Source: Nemania diffusa (lineage: Eukaryota > Ascomycota > Sordariomycetes > Xylariales > Xylariaceae). From it: a DNA stretch of 64,000 bases. The translations under genes and the position numbers were made by a program. The DNA is taken from NCBI GenBank assembly GCA_038501195.1, contig JBBPUQ010000002.1, forward strand, positions 1,798,001 through 1,862,000, in the 5' to 3' direction. Under the pieces are notes generated by a model. That model was not told the origin of the DNA, did not search any database, and saw only the letters and a program-made list of their open reading frames with translations. Below are positions 37,301 through 50,606 of the stretch, in pieces (the stretch's first letter is position 1; each line of letters opens with the position of its first letter).

Positions 37301-39819
37301 ACGTAATAGCATTCATACAATTACACTAAAGTGAACGTAATTAGTTTCTTTACCCTAATAGTAAAGCGGCCCTAAAGACGAAATAGTTCAAACTGGAACC
37401 TGCGTGATAGCCCTTGGCTATACACACAAACTACTGTTACGTAACTAAAAGCACTTGCCTACCTTTTAATACTTCAGTAGCGAGCTAAGCGTAGAGATCT
37501 TAGTCAGCCTATTCGCCTATCGATATCAAAGATTTAAATAACATCTATGTGTCTTATAAAGTGACCGTCGAGCTTACTGTGGTTAAAACCACAACGCCGA
37601 CTGTTGTCTTAGGACCACGCACTGCTATAAACTTGATGGTTTGGTCTTAATAGTCACATCTTGCGACTAATACCGGCGAACAGGGTCGTATGTCATCTCA
37701 GATGGCGATTGAGAAGTAATGAAGACTTCGCTTGCGAGTGTAAACCGGTTGTTCCAGCAAAGGCTGGTATATAAAGGGTAATTGGTCCATTTGAGGCTAT
37801 CAGGACCGAGTACCTACTTACGACTTGTTTTGGTATTAGATTTCATTGAAAATAGTTATAGTACTAAATATAAAGTTAGGGGAGTTATTCAACAGCTAAA
37901 ATACATATTATGAGCACGCTATAGCTCCTACATATTTAAATGTAAACTTTGTTCAAAGTTTAGACCCATCAATCGTAATCTACACGTGGAACCTGGATAT
38001 TAGATTATGGTAGATATGCATTACGTATGAAAGCTATTCTGACAGCTACTCCGCGGTGTCTTGTATTATTTATATGCACTGTATTGAGTCATCCCTATAT
38101 GACTATAATTAGTAATACTCCTCTGCAGTCGGGGTTTCAAATGGAGGGCATTTAGGAAACATGTTAGATGTCGTTTTCACCTTCCTATATATGCGAAGCT
38201 CTGCAGTTAAGGCACCAGACGTAATTAATTGCAGGATCTCCTGAGACTTCTACTTTATTTTTTTATAACATCTTTCTCGGCCTTGAATAAACGTAGCGTC
38301 CTAGAAAGTATGACTGAGAAAGCGGTTCAAGCCACCTCCTAGGACAGCTTGACCAAATCAAGCGGGCCGAAGAGGCATATTAGATCGATTATGGCCAACC
38401 TAATACTTTCCCACCCTTAAAGTAGATGTGAATATTATGACAGTGCGGGTAGACCAGCAGTTAATGGTAGGGTAGCTTATTGATTAAGCTTAGACTAGCA
38501 TATCTGCAATGAACTTTTCTATTTATTCCTAGAAGTCTCCTCTAGGGATTGTTAAGTTAAAGGGGAAGGCAGGTTCTTTACAATAAATTCTACTTCTTGT
38601 TTGGATTTCAAGACTACTGAAGCTGGAAAATCCTCAGAAGTCGTATTATAACTGTTCGTCAGGTCTCTAAAGTGCGGTGTGTTCCAAGCACAAGTTCCGT
38701 TTTGATATTAAGTTCGCTACCTACAGAGTCGGTTCGATGGTCCTGTAGGGTTTTATATGAATGACGCTGAATACTCGGGGACTAGAGTGGGAAGTCGACT
38801 TCGAGGGTGCGATTTTGGAGAATTCTTAGAGCCGAAGGCCACGTTCAGATATCATAAGATTGCGATCCGATCCTTAGGTTTATATACCTAGGTACCTAGG
38901 TAGTTATAATTTACGTCGTTGAATATGTTGTTTTCCACGTTAAATCATCTGATAATAGACTACATCTGCCCCTTGTATAATATTTAAGGATAATGACCAT
39001 TCTGTCCTCAAAACTGACCCCATTTCTCGACCATCATAATGAATGTTTAAACTTCAAATTCTGGCGTCGTCGCGACCCGTCATTCTCGCCAGTAGTCTTA
39101 GTAGTGGGTCGAGCCTCGACACTTCTCCATAGCGTTCGAATTACGCAAGCTACCTCTTAATGGGCGGTCCTTTGTGGAGGGGACGGGGGACGGGGGACAT
39201 ACACCCGATAACTCCGCGTTTTTATGGGCGATTCGCGACCCGAACTCGTGTCGACTAGAAGCTAGAGGTTAGCTCCACCAATATAGCGGCTATTAGTTCC
39301 ATGCCTCAGTTATACTATGCAGTTGCCCTCTTTATAATATTGGTTGTTTAGAGAAAACCGTACTATCTAGCCTTGAACTAATTGTAAGTATTGCATTCAT
39401 CGCAATGAATCAATCTGATATTAAAGATTGAAACGAAGCATGTGACACACACACTACGCACTCTAGAGGACTGACCACTGTCATATCGATCACTTCTAGA
39501 GATTTGAGGCTAAAGAAAACAGTAATTTGGTACCGCAAACGTATATCGAAGGGGCTGCCGAGAGGCATGGCTATCTGTAAGAAGTGCTAGCTTCGGCTGA
39601 CTATCTTAAATAAAGAAAAGAAAAACTAAGACTCGATGACCTAATCAATCTAATCCCCATACGACCCACACCGTCTCAATATATGATATATCTATCCTCT
39701 TCCACTCCTTTCTCAAGTTCCTTTGGATTTCAGATTTCTAGAGCTACCTATGCTTATCTACTAAGCATATTCTCGTAGTTAATTTCAATTATCTAAGCAG
39801 CAATACTAACCTCCTTAAC
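34375..39819. other. 5.4-kb gene-free spacer
   Basis: The longest spacer of the normal-GC arm. No splice-joined frame or domain was recognised on either strand; the 99-codon ORF at 37,007-37,306 has no family features. A double TACCTAGGTA palindrome lies at 38,885-38,902. Composition is AT-leaning but not RIP-like, so old decayed repeats are possible but were not demonstrated. Confidence 0.45.
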
Positions 39820-40881
39820 ATGCCTACCCTTGCTGGGAAAGAAGTGGGCAACACTGGCCTCGGGCTGATGCGTAAGTCTCTAGCCTCATTCTCCAAGCTC
39901 ATTCTCAAAGCCGACTAATCTCGCTTTATGCTTATAGGCCTTACTTTACCCGGAGCGAATATTCCCGATGAGCAAGTTTTTGCCTTGTTGAAGACCGCTT
40001 TACACGCTGGAGTCAACTGCTGGAATGGTGCCGACTTCTACGGCACGCCTACCAACAATTCGCTACATCTACTCGCTCGATACTTCACAGCATATCCAGA
40101 AGATGCTGATAAGGTTGTGATTTGTATCAAAAGTGGTGTTGCGGACATGCGAACATTCACTATGGATTCCTCCCCCGACAGCGTGCGAAAGTTTGTCGCC
40201 AACGCCAATAATATTCTAGGCGGTAAAAAGAAGATCGATATTTTCGGCATGGGTCGTGTAGATCAAAATGTGCCCCTACAAGACACAATCGAGGCACTGG
40301 CGCAGCTCGTCTCGGATGGAGCCATCGGCGGCATCCAACTCAGCGAGGTCGGATCGGACACGATCCGCCGCGCTGCGAGTATTGCCAAGATCGATATGGT
40401 CGAGGCCGAGGTTAGCTTATGGGCCCCCGAGATCCTAAGCAACGGGGTTGCGGCGACATGTGACGAGTTAAACATCCCGATCGTAGCCCATACGCCGCTC
40501 GGCGCGGGCATGTTGACGGGCAACATCAAGAGCGTGGATGACATGGCGCCAAATGACTATCACCGCTTCTTCCCGCGCTTCCAGCCCGAGAACTTCTCGA
40601 AGAACATCGACCTCGTGAACGAGCTGACTAAGCTTGCTGAGATCAAGAAGTGCACCACTGCCCAGTTAGCTCTCAGCTGGGTAAGATTACAGAGCAAGAA
40701 GACGGGAGTACCACCGTTGATTCCTGTATTCGGAGCCCGGACCCCCGACCGTGTTACCGAGAACACGAAAGACGTAGATCTTACGGACGAGGACTTGGAA
40801 GAGATTGAGAAGATCCTGTCATCCTTCCCGGTAGCTGGCGCCCGATATCCACCCCCTGCCATGAAGCTCGTGGAGTACTAG
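39820..40881 (+). CDS. Aldo-keto reductase, pyridoxal-reductase-like (AKR8)
   Basis: Two exons, 39,820-39,871 and 39,938-40,881, encode 331 residues. The closest family I recognise is fission-yeast Plr1, which reduces pyridoxal to pyridoxine with NADPH. The start MPTLAGKEVGNTGLGLM fits, and the splice joins LM|RLTLPG. Catalytic residues D50 and Y52 stand in WNGADFYGTP, with K82 in VICIKSG. The usual His position is replaced in GMGRVDQNVP, as in the pyridoxal reductase subgroup. GGIQLSEVGSDTIRRA and AHTPLGAGMLTGN follow. The first exon is only 52 bases and would be missed by plain ORF calling. Confidence 0.9.
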
Positions 40882-41358
40882 TTTCTAAAAGCGTATGCAT
40901 GTGTCTCTCGAGTGTAACTGTTTAGGGCGAGCCAATAATAATCTTCTTTACGTTGAAGACGGATATAAATAGGGTTACCTATGTTAAATGCTCAAGCGAC
41001 TGTTACAATGCGTTGATGTCACATGCATATACCTAGGTACTTAAGGTCCGCGTATGACCTAAATATAGCTTTATAATCGCTATCTGCAGGGGTCGTTTAG
41101 GTAAACGATAGCGACTGCAGACACCTGCTAGAACTATTATCCGAGCGTTACCTACCTAGGTAATTTACGGCGTATGGTGTATGCAACTGTGCAGTGTTGC
41201 ACTGTTTATGTTGCTATAACGAAACGACACTGAAAGGGATAATGGCATACCAATTACAATGTTCCAGCCTTTCAAGTTTTTTAAGCAAAATAGCCCAATC
41301 TTAGGGCACGCGCCTTCGAATATACAATCTATTTAGTTTCAATATTCACACTATTCTA
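40882..41358. other. Spacer with two TACCTAGGTA palindromes
   Basis: Between convergent genes; perfect palindromes at 41,030-41,039 and 41,153-41,162. No gene seen. Confidence 0.5.
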
Positions 41359-44090
41359 TTACTGATATAAGATATCCTCTTCTGCTTTTCGGATAACGTG
41401 ATAGGGCGCTGTGGTGAAGGCACAATGCCCAATTCCGTCTTCACCAATTTCCACAACACCCCACTGTACAGGGAGTTCATGGCCGAATTCTCTATCTTCA
41501 GGGAGTCCGTGGCACGCGGCACTGATCGCCATACTATTCGTGGAAACCATGCTCATCGTGCCGTCGTATTTACGACATCCCATGAGGATAACGATTAGAA
41601 TGTTGATAAATCCCACTATCCCCGCTGCAGGCCAAAATGCAAATCAGTATGAGGTGACAGACGATGGTAGGGTGGGTGTCGAGGGAAACATATGGGATCG
41701 GAAGCAGACTCACTGATGATGATGGCGTACGGGCTGTATCCGAGGGTCGAGAATGAATTTGCATAGTCTTCCTCGCCACTAGGCAACAGTGCGGTGATGC
41801 GTGCTAGGAAGTAACTCTGGGAGATGAGCCAATGAAAGACGGCAGATAACACGTTCAGCGGAATACCGTAGCGCAGGGGGAGCGAGATGAAGTAGCTCGA
41901 CCGCTGGATGCCGACCGGCTCCGACACGCGCAGAGGCTTGCGATGCGCACGGGTGTACATGAGGCTGAATTCACGCTGGAAGAGACAGGTGGTCACGACG
42001 GCGCCGCAGACCGTGTACATGATGGAGAAGAGGAGCTGCGGCGAATTAATGATGAGCACGTTGGAGATCAAGCCCACGGGGTCGCTGCGCGGTAGTTGGA
42101 TGTTGAGATACGTGAGCTCTGAGACGGAACCGAACCCGAGGGAGCGGAAGAAAGAGAGCGTGAGGACGAAATCACGCTGCTTAAGCGATGTGACGAGGAG
42201 CCCCATGCTGGTGAAAAGGCCGGTAAGGAAGGCTATATACCTGTGGATGACGATAGCGTCAGCGTGTGTGCCAATGGAACAGCGACTAATGGCGAGGGGG
42301 GTTAGGAAAGGGGGCTTTACAAGATAATCAGGCACGTCCATTGCGGCCACGTAGCGGCAGACATCCAGCGTCTCTGGCACATCTTCCACTTGCGAGGGTG
42401 GACGTTAACTTCGGACTCCTCCTTTCCTCCTCGACCTAGAAATCGGCGTTTCTGGAGGAAGTCGTATTTTGTGGCGAGACACATGTTCTTGGTCGTCTCG
42501 TCCGGCTCCTGCATGAACGACGCGATCGCATCTCCGAGGGTAGACAGAACAGCTTCTTTGCGAGCCAGGACATGTTCTTCATCATTAGCTGCGGCGCCCC
42601 ATTCCTCGCTTTTGGTCTTACGTTTCCGTTCGGCACTTTTCCTGCTGAACCAAACGAAGAACAGAGCGGCTAGCTTAAGGAAATTAAGAGTGCAGACGGC
42701 ATACAGGATGTATGTCGAGTACTCCAGGCGACACCTGTCCGTTCCAGGGTCTACGAACTGGACCAGACAGTAGGATGCCACGTAATGCGGCGGGCCGAGG
42801 AGTACCGTCGTCACAGGAGGAGGCGCCGGTGAGAAGGCGACAGTTTCGCCGGTGCCATTGGCCGCAGCCCATAAATTCTTGGCATAGTTATCGTACCGCG
42901 GCGCGACGAATGTGTACAGCAGTAGAGTGTCATTGTCGCCAGTCTCGTTTTCTGCCACCACCACTACATTTCCTTGCTGGACAGCCCAGTAATCTTCGTA
43001 TAGCGCATAGCAATCAGAGACGTTTTTGATCTCGTATGCGCCGTTCATGACATCTCTTTGCATTCCCTCGACGAAGCTTTGGTAGCTTTGGTCTGGAGGG
43101 TTGAATGAAAAACTGTCCCAGCCAGGGTCGCCCTGACCGTTGCGCAAGGCTGTAGCCAAGTCCCAGCTTGCTCCCGAGATGAAAGACTCCTTTACCACCG
43201 CCACGCTATAGTCGTTTGATGCGAGAGATTGGAAAACAGCCGAATTGAAACTTTTTCATCACGATTAGTGCCTATTACCCAGTTCTAGGTATTGGGAATG
43301 ACTGCCATACTTACATCAGATGAATAGGCAGCGAGCTAAATGCTAAAACAATACAGGAAACGAGCCGCCAGCGGCCAATATACCTAAGATTTCTGAAGCT
43401 TGGTGCTCCGATATCCAGCCACTTATTGAGACTGTGCATCTTGTCGACATCAGCCCGCGTCGGAGAAGCTTGCAGCTGTATACAGAAACTCGAGGCGGAA
43501 ATCATCCCCGTGCTTAACACGTTGATGAGCAGATGCAGCCAACGATTAGCACTTTTCACTGTATCGCAGTCGCCGGCGTAAAGAAGCCCCACGCCATTTC
43601 TAGCAGGGTACTTCGACGAGGCGTATCCCAGAATGAAGAGGTTGGTGGCGAAAATAGTGCCGATGAGGGCGACCTGCAAGAGCAGAGCTTGGCTTCTTTT
43701 AGACAGCCGGATTCTCAGCGACGTCTTTTCGTTGGCATCCGTGATCCGAGGGAAATAACCGGCTAAGGTTTGTTTATCTGCGAGTCCGTGGACTCGAAAT
43801 GCCGTCTTGTCTGGTATGAGACTATCTCCTGTGTCTGTTGTGTCCGCCGTGTCCTCTGTGTCCGTTGTATCCGCTGTATCCCCCGTGTCTGTCCTAAGGC
43901 GTGGGACAAAGTCTTGCGAGGGGGCAGAAAAAGAGAAATCTCCTAATAAGCCTTGATGGTGCATTAGGTATTCTGCGCTCTCATCAGCTGTTAGGGCATG
44001 TGTTGAGTCTGGTGTCTCAAGCTCCGTCCGCTCTAGGTTAGTGTCAAGTTCAGTCAAACCGCTGACGTGGTGATAGTATGGTCCTGCCAT
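41359..44090 (-). CDS. DUF6536-like polytopic membrane protein
   Basis: Four exons, 43,315-44,090, 42,321-43,250, 41,714-42,240 and 41,359-41,624, encode 832 residues. I recognise the pattern of the fungal DUF6536 family, of unknown function. Helix 1 is at about 133-158. It is followed by YAGDCDTVKSANRWLHLLIN, STGMISASSFCIQLQASPTR, NKWLDIGAPSFRNLRYI and SLPIHLIFNSAVFQSL. Further on come SLGFG, INSPQLLFSIMYT, KPLRVSEPVGIQRSSYF, SAVFHWLISQSYF, then SAACH and QWGVVEIGEDGIGHCAF. Introns were placed to keep these blocks in frame. Residues 66-89 are an Asp-Thr tandem repeat encoded by a small minisatellite (about 43,825-43,895). Confidence 0.85.
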
Positions 44091-47000
44091 AGCAACGTTA
44101 TTTAAATATTAATATGTGAGTTTGTATACTATTGAGGGTTTAAGTTTACTGTAAGCATGACGGAATCGAGTATGATTGGAGGCCGGTACAAAGTCGTCGG
44201 CCTCTACTTCGTGGGCGGTGCGCCTTCTCGATCAAGAAAATGAGTCGGCTTCATTATTACTTCTGTCTCTTATATATCATTGATATATTGTATCGCACCT
44301 GTACTGCCATGACTAAGTTCTATTTTAACGTTGTATTAACTTATCAACGGCTGTATGGGCGTTTGCTGCCAAGCGTAGTCAGCGATGTTTCATAAACAAT
44401 GTAACCCTAGTTGCATAAACGAGGCAGTGCCTACTACACAAGAAAAACGTATCTTACATGCTATTCATCGAACGTGTATGGTAGGTCTAGTGTCATATTC
44501 ACAACAGCAGCTGAATGCGACAACAGTTCGCCCCCTAACGACCACGCAGGGCGATGAAACCGGCCTCAAAAATAGGATATAGAACAATGGAGGTCCCCTT
44601 CGTAAGTCCGAATCGCTTGCGTATGTCGTACTGCATATGCGGATACTGATTGGGGGATTTGCCGCCCAAATCAAGTTATTGGCTACCAGAAAACAACTGG
44701 GTCGCATAGCCCCCAAAGGACTATACACCGTATTTAAAGGCTCCCGGACGCGGCCTGCCGAACTAACCGAACAATTTTCGTTTATTGGGGGCTCAAAGAT
44801 ACCTTAGCAACCTTCTCGTTGCAATTCGCGTTTCCGGGGGTTTTATTATAAAACAAGGGCTAGTGAAGGGGAACACATCCAAGATATCGAATAGAGGATC
44901 GCCGTGGAAGGAGATAAGCACCCATGATCGACAACAAGGGTCACTGAGATAGCTATAGCTGAAAGATGAGACGAAGTTGTATCGCTCCTCACGAGAGCTG
45001 TGATAGGTTGACGTCGTACTAGGGGGTCGCTCACCACCACCGCTACCGTTCACCATGGACTCCAGGGTCCTACTGTCTATGAAATCAGAATGGAAAGCGG
45101 CCGATTGACCAAAGCTTGCCGCAGGGGTCATCTCTCAGGAGAGCGCGCCGCGTCACCTGAAATCATGCACCGCAGGTTAATAGGGGAATGTATTTTTTTC
45201 GTTATTCTGTACCGCTTATGTTCTTACTAACCTTGTTGCTACTATATGCCATAAAAGCCTTGGCCGACCTCATTAGTGATAGTGGCTTTAATAGCATATA
45301 TATAGTGAAGCACATAGGCACAAATTCTACCTGGACGTCTAGAAGTAGAAGTGAGGGAGAGGAGAGGAGCTGCCTATTTGTTTGCTATCAGGAGGTAGCT
45401 TCATTTTCACCTGTCACAAAGAGGCTGCTACCAAGGGAGTTCAAAAGTCCTCATAGTTAGGTAATATGTCTCTGTTTCAAGATATTTTCTGATCTATGGC
45501 AATAAAGTCTATATACTATCAAGGATGATACAAACTACATAGTAATACAATAAGTAGTAAATGTGGTATTTGGTCAAATGTTCTTAAGAATCTACAGTAG
45601 GTGTAAGAGATAGATGATACTATGCTCCTATAGTATATCCAATAGGCCAAAAATGCATAGCTACAGCCTAATACCTTTGAATCTAGAAGGTTGAATATAA
45701 TTAACATAGCGAAAAAGTTCAGAGTTTGATACTTATATTGGGGAGAGCATGTTCACAAACGTTAATTTCAACTTATATTTATACATTTCGCAACGGGAAT
45801 ATAGAACTATTAATGAAGTTCAGAACGATTACAGTAGATTAAACTGGTAGGAGAATAGATTGAAGTAGACCACGTTTTCTAACAAAAGAGGCTTATTGCA
45901 ACGCACCACCCCTCCTTTACTCTTGCGTATATTAAAAAAGGAAATATTAGATTAGTTATGTACATCATTGAACAATATGGAAAGCTTGACTTTGTAATCG
46001 CCAGCAATAAACGACGCTATTCCCTGACTGAAAGCGGGCGACTAGGATAGCTCGTGGTTTCTACTATCACAGTCTATTATCAGGTGATTCGAGTCAGAGA
46101 GTCGGGATAAGAGCTTTTCAGTCTTCTACAATAAATTTCTCCAGGTATTCGCCATTGAATGTGCCGCTCTCGATCTCCATTCCATCTCAGATCTTTAAAT
46201 TATAATAAGATATTAGGCTCTTTAGATAGCAGTTACCAGGGAGTAGATACGTTATAGAATGAGCGCCCCATCTTCGGCCAACTGTTTATCGCACCTCCAA
46301 TAAGCCTCAACATAACCATTCAAATAAATAAAATAAATATTAATAATATTCGTTTCTCGCGCTAAGGCTACTTTAAACGAACATTATAGGTAGCTAGAAC
46401 TTTTCGATTAGACCTATTGTATGGGTAACGGTGGTGATTTCTCGGAGACTTAGTACCCATAAGAAACGTCACTCTTGCTGAATCCCTGTAAAGTTCCCCA
46501 GTTCCCCACTAAATAAGGACCGAGCCGAGGGCTTCGGCCATAGCGGCACAGCTCGGCAGTACCTACTGTAGGTAATTTATTGTCCCAGGCTGTCCCAGGC
46601 CTTGACACGTTTTTTTTTTGCACTTAACCCAATTAGGGTATCTAGGTGCGTACCCAATTGAGTGGCACCGCTTCTTCTTACCGTCACAGATCCTAGGTAG
46701 GATCCTAGATAAGTACAGGGATCCTAGTCTCAGCTCTCTGCTGAATCTGCTCACTCTTTCTGCTGAACATGTAAGCTCCCTGTGTCGAAGGGCTCTACTA
46801 GCGTCGTGCAATCCTCAACACACCGAGACACCCGACATTTCATTTTCAATGATCCTCCTGTGTATCGATTTAAGCCATTGTCTACATCAGGCCCCCGGGC
46901 ACTTGCTAATGACATCACGGATGATTGGTATGGCCTCATCATTCATGTTGTTATTGTCTGTGACCTAGGGTTTCTGCTAGCACGCAGACCTTACAGAGCT

Positions 47001-47157
47001 CTGACTAGGACTCAGCAGCTGGCCAGCGAGGTCCTCTTTACTAATTCGGTTGTTTTACTATGAAACCTCAAGGAAGTCCTTAGATGGTTATGTGGCTGTG
47101 ATCAGGCCTCTAGCCTCTAGGGCGCGGTGTTGTGATTTTCACGATTGGTTTCATTAT
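44091..47157. other. 3-kb spacer without a supported gene
   Basis: Several ORFs of 60-115 codons exist (for example 44,793-45,131 minus, 45,188-45,460 plus, 46,751-46,942 minus), but none shows a domain, a splice partner or consistent coding bias. The right end leads into the decayed gene at 47 kb and may contain more of it. Confidence 0.4.
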
Positions 47158-47891
47158 CGTCCATCTCGAGCGTCGAGTCCTAGCGAGGGTCATCCGCCGA
47201 TGAGAGTAGGTGCTGAATGCAGAGAGGGTCGTCGACACCAGCTTCAACAGCAGGGCTACGACTCGGCTTTCTCAGCCCGTGCCTTTCTAATTTCTGCATA
47301 CATGCGAGCCCGAATACCTCCTCGACCTTCGGATCGTCGTTGTTTAGGCCGAGAATAATCGGGGTGTACCCGAACTCATCTGCATCTGAGCCGGACGGAA
47401 GTCGCCGTCGTTGTCAGCGCCAGAAGGCGACGGGCTCGGGAGGCGCTGCAAGCGGAAACGTCTGTATGTTTCACGCTGAAGGTCGCGCTGTTTCTCCCAT
47501 CAATATACCGCCTCTCTCATCTCTTCATATGCCCTCCGTCGTCGCAGCACCTCTGATGGATCCACTTGTTGGAACTGTACCTGGTCGAGCCGAGGCCAAG
47601 GGCTAACGCTATGTTAAACGCTGCCACTGCAATCTAAAACATAGTCATCGCCACTTAAGACTTGTCCTTGTTTGATAGCTGTCGCCTCGCCCTCTGCTCT
47701 TGCTCTCTTATAAGCATTTTGCTATATGTTGCGTCCTCGACTTCGACGGTAGAGGCTGGCCGTTTAGATGGGCTGGGAAGAGGAGGAGGCACATATAAGT
47801 CGGCGGTAGCGTCTAGTGTATGGCTTGAGATCGAGCCCGAGGCTTCCCTTTTGGTGCTTGAGGGCTCCGGGGTAACGTTGGCTATTTCTTA
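47158..47891 (-). pseudogene. Decayed gene of unknown family
   Basis: Three coding-like stretches follow each other on the minus strand. The first is 47,655-47,888, with PPPLPSPSKRPAS and KMLIREQEQRARRQLSNKDK. The second is 47,344 to about 47,625, with FQQVDPSEVLRRRRAYEEM and EKQRDLQRETYRRFRLQRL, broken by an in-frame TGA at 47,500-47,502. The third is 47,180 to about 47,400, with DEFGYTPIILGLNNDDPKVE and EEVFGLACMQKLERHGL, in a different frame from the second. Residue use (charged helices, Pro/Ser linkers) is protein-like, unlike neighbouring spacers, but I do not recognise the family. A frameshift and a TGA, possibly from CGA, suggest a dead gene or transposon protein; unrecognised introns are the alternative. 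Confidence 0.4.
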
Positions 47892-48224
47892 CCAACGCAT
47901 TTCTATGATGCTTTATAGTGTGATTTGAAAGAAGGCGGATTTAGTCGTCTTGCGAGATGCGACGTTAGAATCGGTGTTTGCTACCCACCGTATGATTATA
48001 CCGCGGAGTGCTTTAGACTAGATGTTGCCTGGATGTCGAATCTATGTAGTCATTTACTGAAGATTGGAGAGAAAAGGGAGAGGAGGCTGCCGGCTCCATT
48101 ATATTACCTATCTATGGAAAGCGGTAATCTAGTGGTTTCCCGCCAATCCGCCCATCAATTGAACACTCCTAGTCCCAGACACTTCTACACCAACACTTCA
48201 ACTTTTATATGGGCTATATCTTTC
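47892..48224. other. Short spacer
   Basis: About 330 bases at the 3' end of the FAD oxidoreductase gene; nothing recognised. The plus-strand ORF running through it overlaps the oxidoreductase exon and is a shadow. Confidence 0.4.
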
Positions 48225-49747
48225 TCACACCGCCAGCCTCGCTTCTGTAGTCTTGAAAAATCGTGGAATGATTGGATCGATTTCCTCGAAAGGAACATCA
48301 TGCCGCACCATATGCGCAACCCCCTTTCCCAACAGGAAACTCAAAGCCATGCCACCGCCGTTGTAACCCGCGATAACCCATTGACCCTTTCTCCCCGGTA
48401 CCTCTCCGGCGTGCGGGAACTCATCAGTTGTTGAGGCCATGACTAGTCAGACGTCCATTAGTATCAAGAGTAGAGGAATTAGGAATCACAGTCCATATAG
48501 ATATCAGAGAAACTTACTTCCTGTCCAAATTTTATCGACCTCCGTCCCACTATCTTCCCAGCCCCTGAAATTCCTTTGCATGTAGCCCTCGAAGTACTTT
48601 TCACAGTTGATAGCATCAAAAATAGTCGAATCGTCCACCGTATCAAGCCACAAGTCTCGATCTTTGTCATATATCCACTTCCCGCCACCTACCACGATTC
48701 CTCCGTCCGGTCTAGGGTTGAGGTAGTCCACGGTTTCGCGATCGTCTAGCCCAAATTCCAGATTATATGTATGACTCAGATGGGGGAACACCGGCCCTTT
48801 CTCAGGTGGCGGGACAAGATGAGAGGCCGTGCCTTTATATGGCGTGATAATCCCTTTGTACTGATGCAAGAGACCAGCTGTGTAGGCATTCATCGCGAAC
48901 ACGACCTTCTTCGCGCGGACTGAGCCCCGAGGTGTGCGGATGATAGTTTCCGGCTGCCCGTCTTCGCCCTGCGGAACATATTCAATGTCTAGCACAGGCG
49001 TCTCCGTTTGCAGATTCAACCCAGGATTCCGCTCCATCGCGCGCGCTAGTAGTTGAGTTACGAACTTATACGGCCACTTCCAAACATCTCACAGTCAGCA
49101 ACGCGTGCGGGCGACAATCTCCGAAGGTCACTACTTACAAGCGAGCATGCCGGCGAGCTGACAGCCACCTTCGCCCCCTTGATACCAGACAAATTCTCTG
49201 CGAAATCGGCATCTATCAGCTGCCGCGAGCGCGTCCACGGCTGCCTCTCAACCTTCGCCCAAACCTCGCGCAGCGCCGCGGCATCCTTCTCGTTCGCGTA
49301 CACGTCGTAGCTACGGCGCAGCTCGAACTCGCAGTCCAGGCGCTCGCGCTCGACGACGTCTTTGTACGCATCGATTTGCGCGCCAACGAAGGCGGTGAAA
49401 TCCTCTACGGCTTCGGCTCCGTGTTTCTCGAGGACCTTCAGAATCGAGGTCGTCTTTACCTTGACGTGGCCCCCGTTGCGTCCCGTGGCGCCGGAGCACA
49501 CCTGACGCGCCTCGAGGAGGAGGATGGAAGGGCTGCGCTCATCGGCCGAGTCGGCTTGCGAGAGGTGGTATGCGACTGAGACCCCTGAGATGCCGGCGCC
49601 GATGATTACCACGTCGCTGTGGGAAGGTAAGTCTTTGGTTGAGCGGTGCGAGTCTATAGGGTGCAGTTCACTTCGCCAGTACGGAGTCGTGGGATTGGGA
49701 ACGGGGAGATATGAGTTTGTAGCGGGTTGACCATTTGCGGAAGACAT
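48225..49747 (-). CDS. FAD-dependent oxidoreductase, DAO family
   Basis: Three exons, 49,139-49,747, 48,518-49,076 and 48,225-48,442, encode 461 residues. The protein is a D-amino-acid-oxidase-fold (DAO) flavoenzyme, which oxidises a C-N bond of an amine or amino acid. The FAD-binding Rossmann motif is VVIIGAGISGVSVAYHL (G50, G52, G55). It is followed by LLLEARQVCSGATGRNGGH. Splicing joins SPACSL to WPYKF and WTG to IMASTTDEFPHAGEVPG, both family landmarks. The end GYNGGGMALSFLLGKGVA binds the FAD ribityl part. There is no mitochondrial presequence and no terminal SKL-type peroxisome signal. The substrate cannot be told from sequence. Confidence 0.9.
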
Positions 49748-50606
49748 TGTGCCTTGCTTTTCTGAGATATGTTGATGATCTCTCTCATTTTGCTACAGCC
49801 TATCGCTACTTAATCGCTACTTAAGTAGGCCTCAGCAACCGAATATCAACTCGCAATCCGTTGTTGGAGACGGTGTTGATGCCTAAATACCCGTCGTCAT
49901 GGTTACGCGGCAGCATTCACTTATCGTCGACCATTCGGGCAGGTGTAATGAACGTAGACGTATTTCTTTAGTTATAACTCATCATGACTCGCAAGCTCAT
50001 GACGCGATGTGCTTCCCATCCCGTAGGTAGGCGAAGAATACACGACCGGTAGTATTTTACCCCTCCTTGAGATACCCTTGCTGTAGCCTATAAGTGGGCT
50101 GGGTATACGTCCCGCCCCTTTCCTCAACATCCTACCTTAAAAACGGCTTCCATTCACTTGTGAGCCGGTTTTGATATTGTACTTAGTAGTTAGCCTAGAA
50201 GCCAGAGCTTTTGCACATCAGCAACATTAATTAGAGCATTTAACCTAAAATTGACCACTGAAGCAAACTGGATGAGAGCTAATAAACGGATGCGCAACTA
50301 GTGCTGAACGACTGGACATTACTAACTCTTGATAAGCACAACGATTAATATCGCCGACTACCCTGCCACAGCTCTACAACTCAGCTCTGTCCGGATTTTG
50401 GATATCAAGTTTCAACCCTTTCAACTCGATCGAATGGCATCGTTTATAATTAACTGTGTGCACCACTGTTGGCCGTATTACTATTTGATGCCTATGACCA
50501 TAGTGTTTGTCGGAATGCAGCAATCGATTCCACCCTGTGAGTTGTAATATGTACGCCGGGAGTATTTGCTGGAGAGACAGTCGCTGATTGATCATTGACC
50601 TGATAA
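49748..50606. other. Intergenic spacer
   Basis: Promoter side of the FAD oxidoreductase and the 3' side of the small secreted candidate. Nothing else recognised. Confidence 0.4.

Noticed and set aside
37007..37306. 99-codon ORF in the gene desert with a hydrophobic centre
   Set aside because: Residue mix looks random and no family is recognised.
44793..45131. 112-codon minus ORF
   Set aside because: No domain and no consistent coding signal; no splice extension found.
45188..45460. 90-codon ORF with a hydrophobic start, possible secreted protein
   Set aside because: Only two Cys, no intron or neighbour support, and AT-leaning DNA makes hydrophobic starts by chance.
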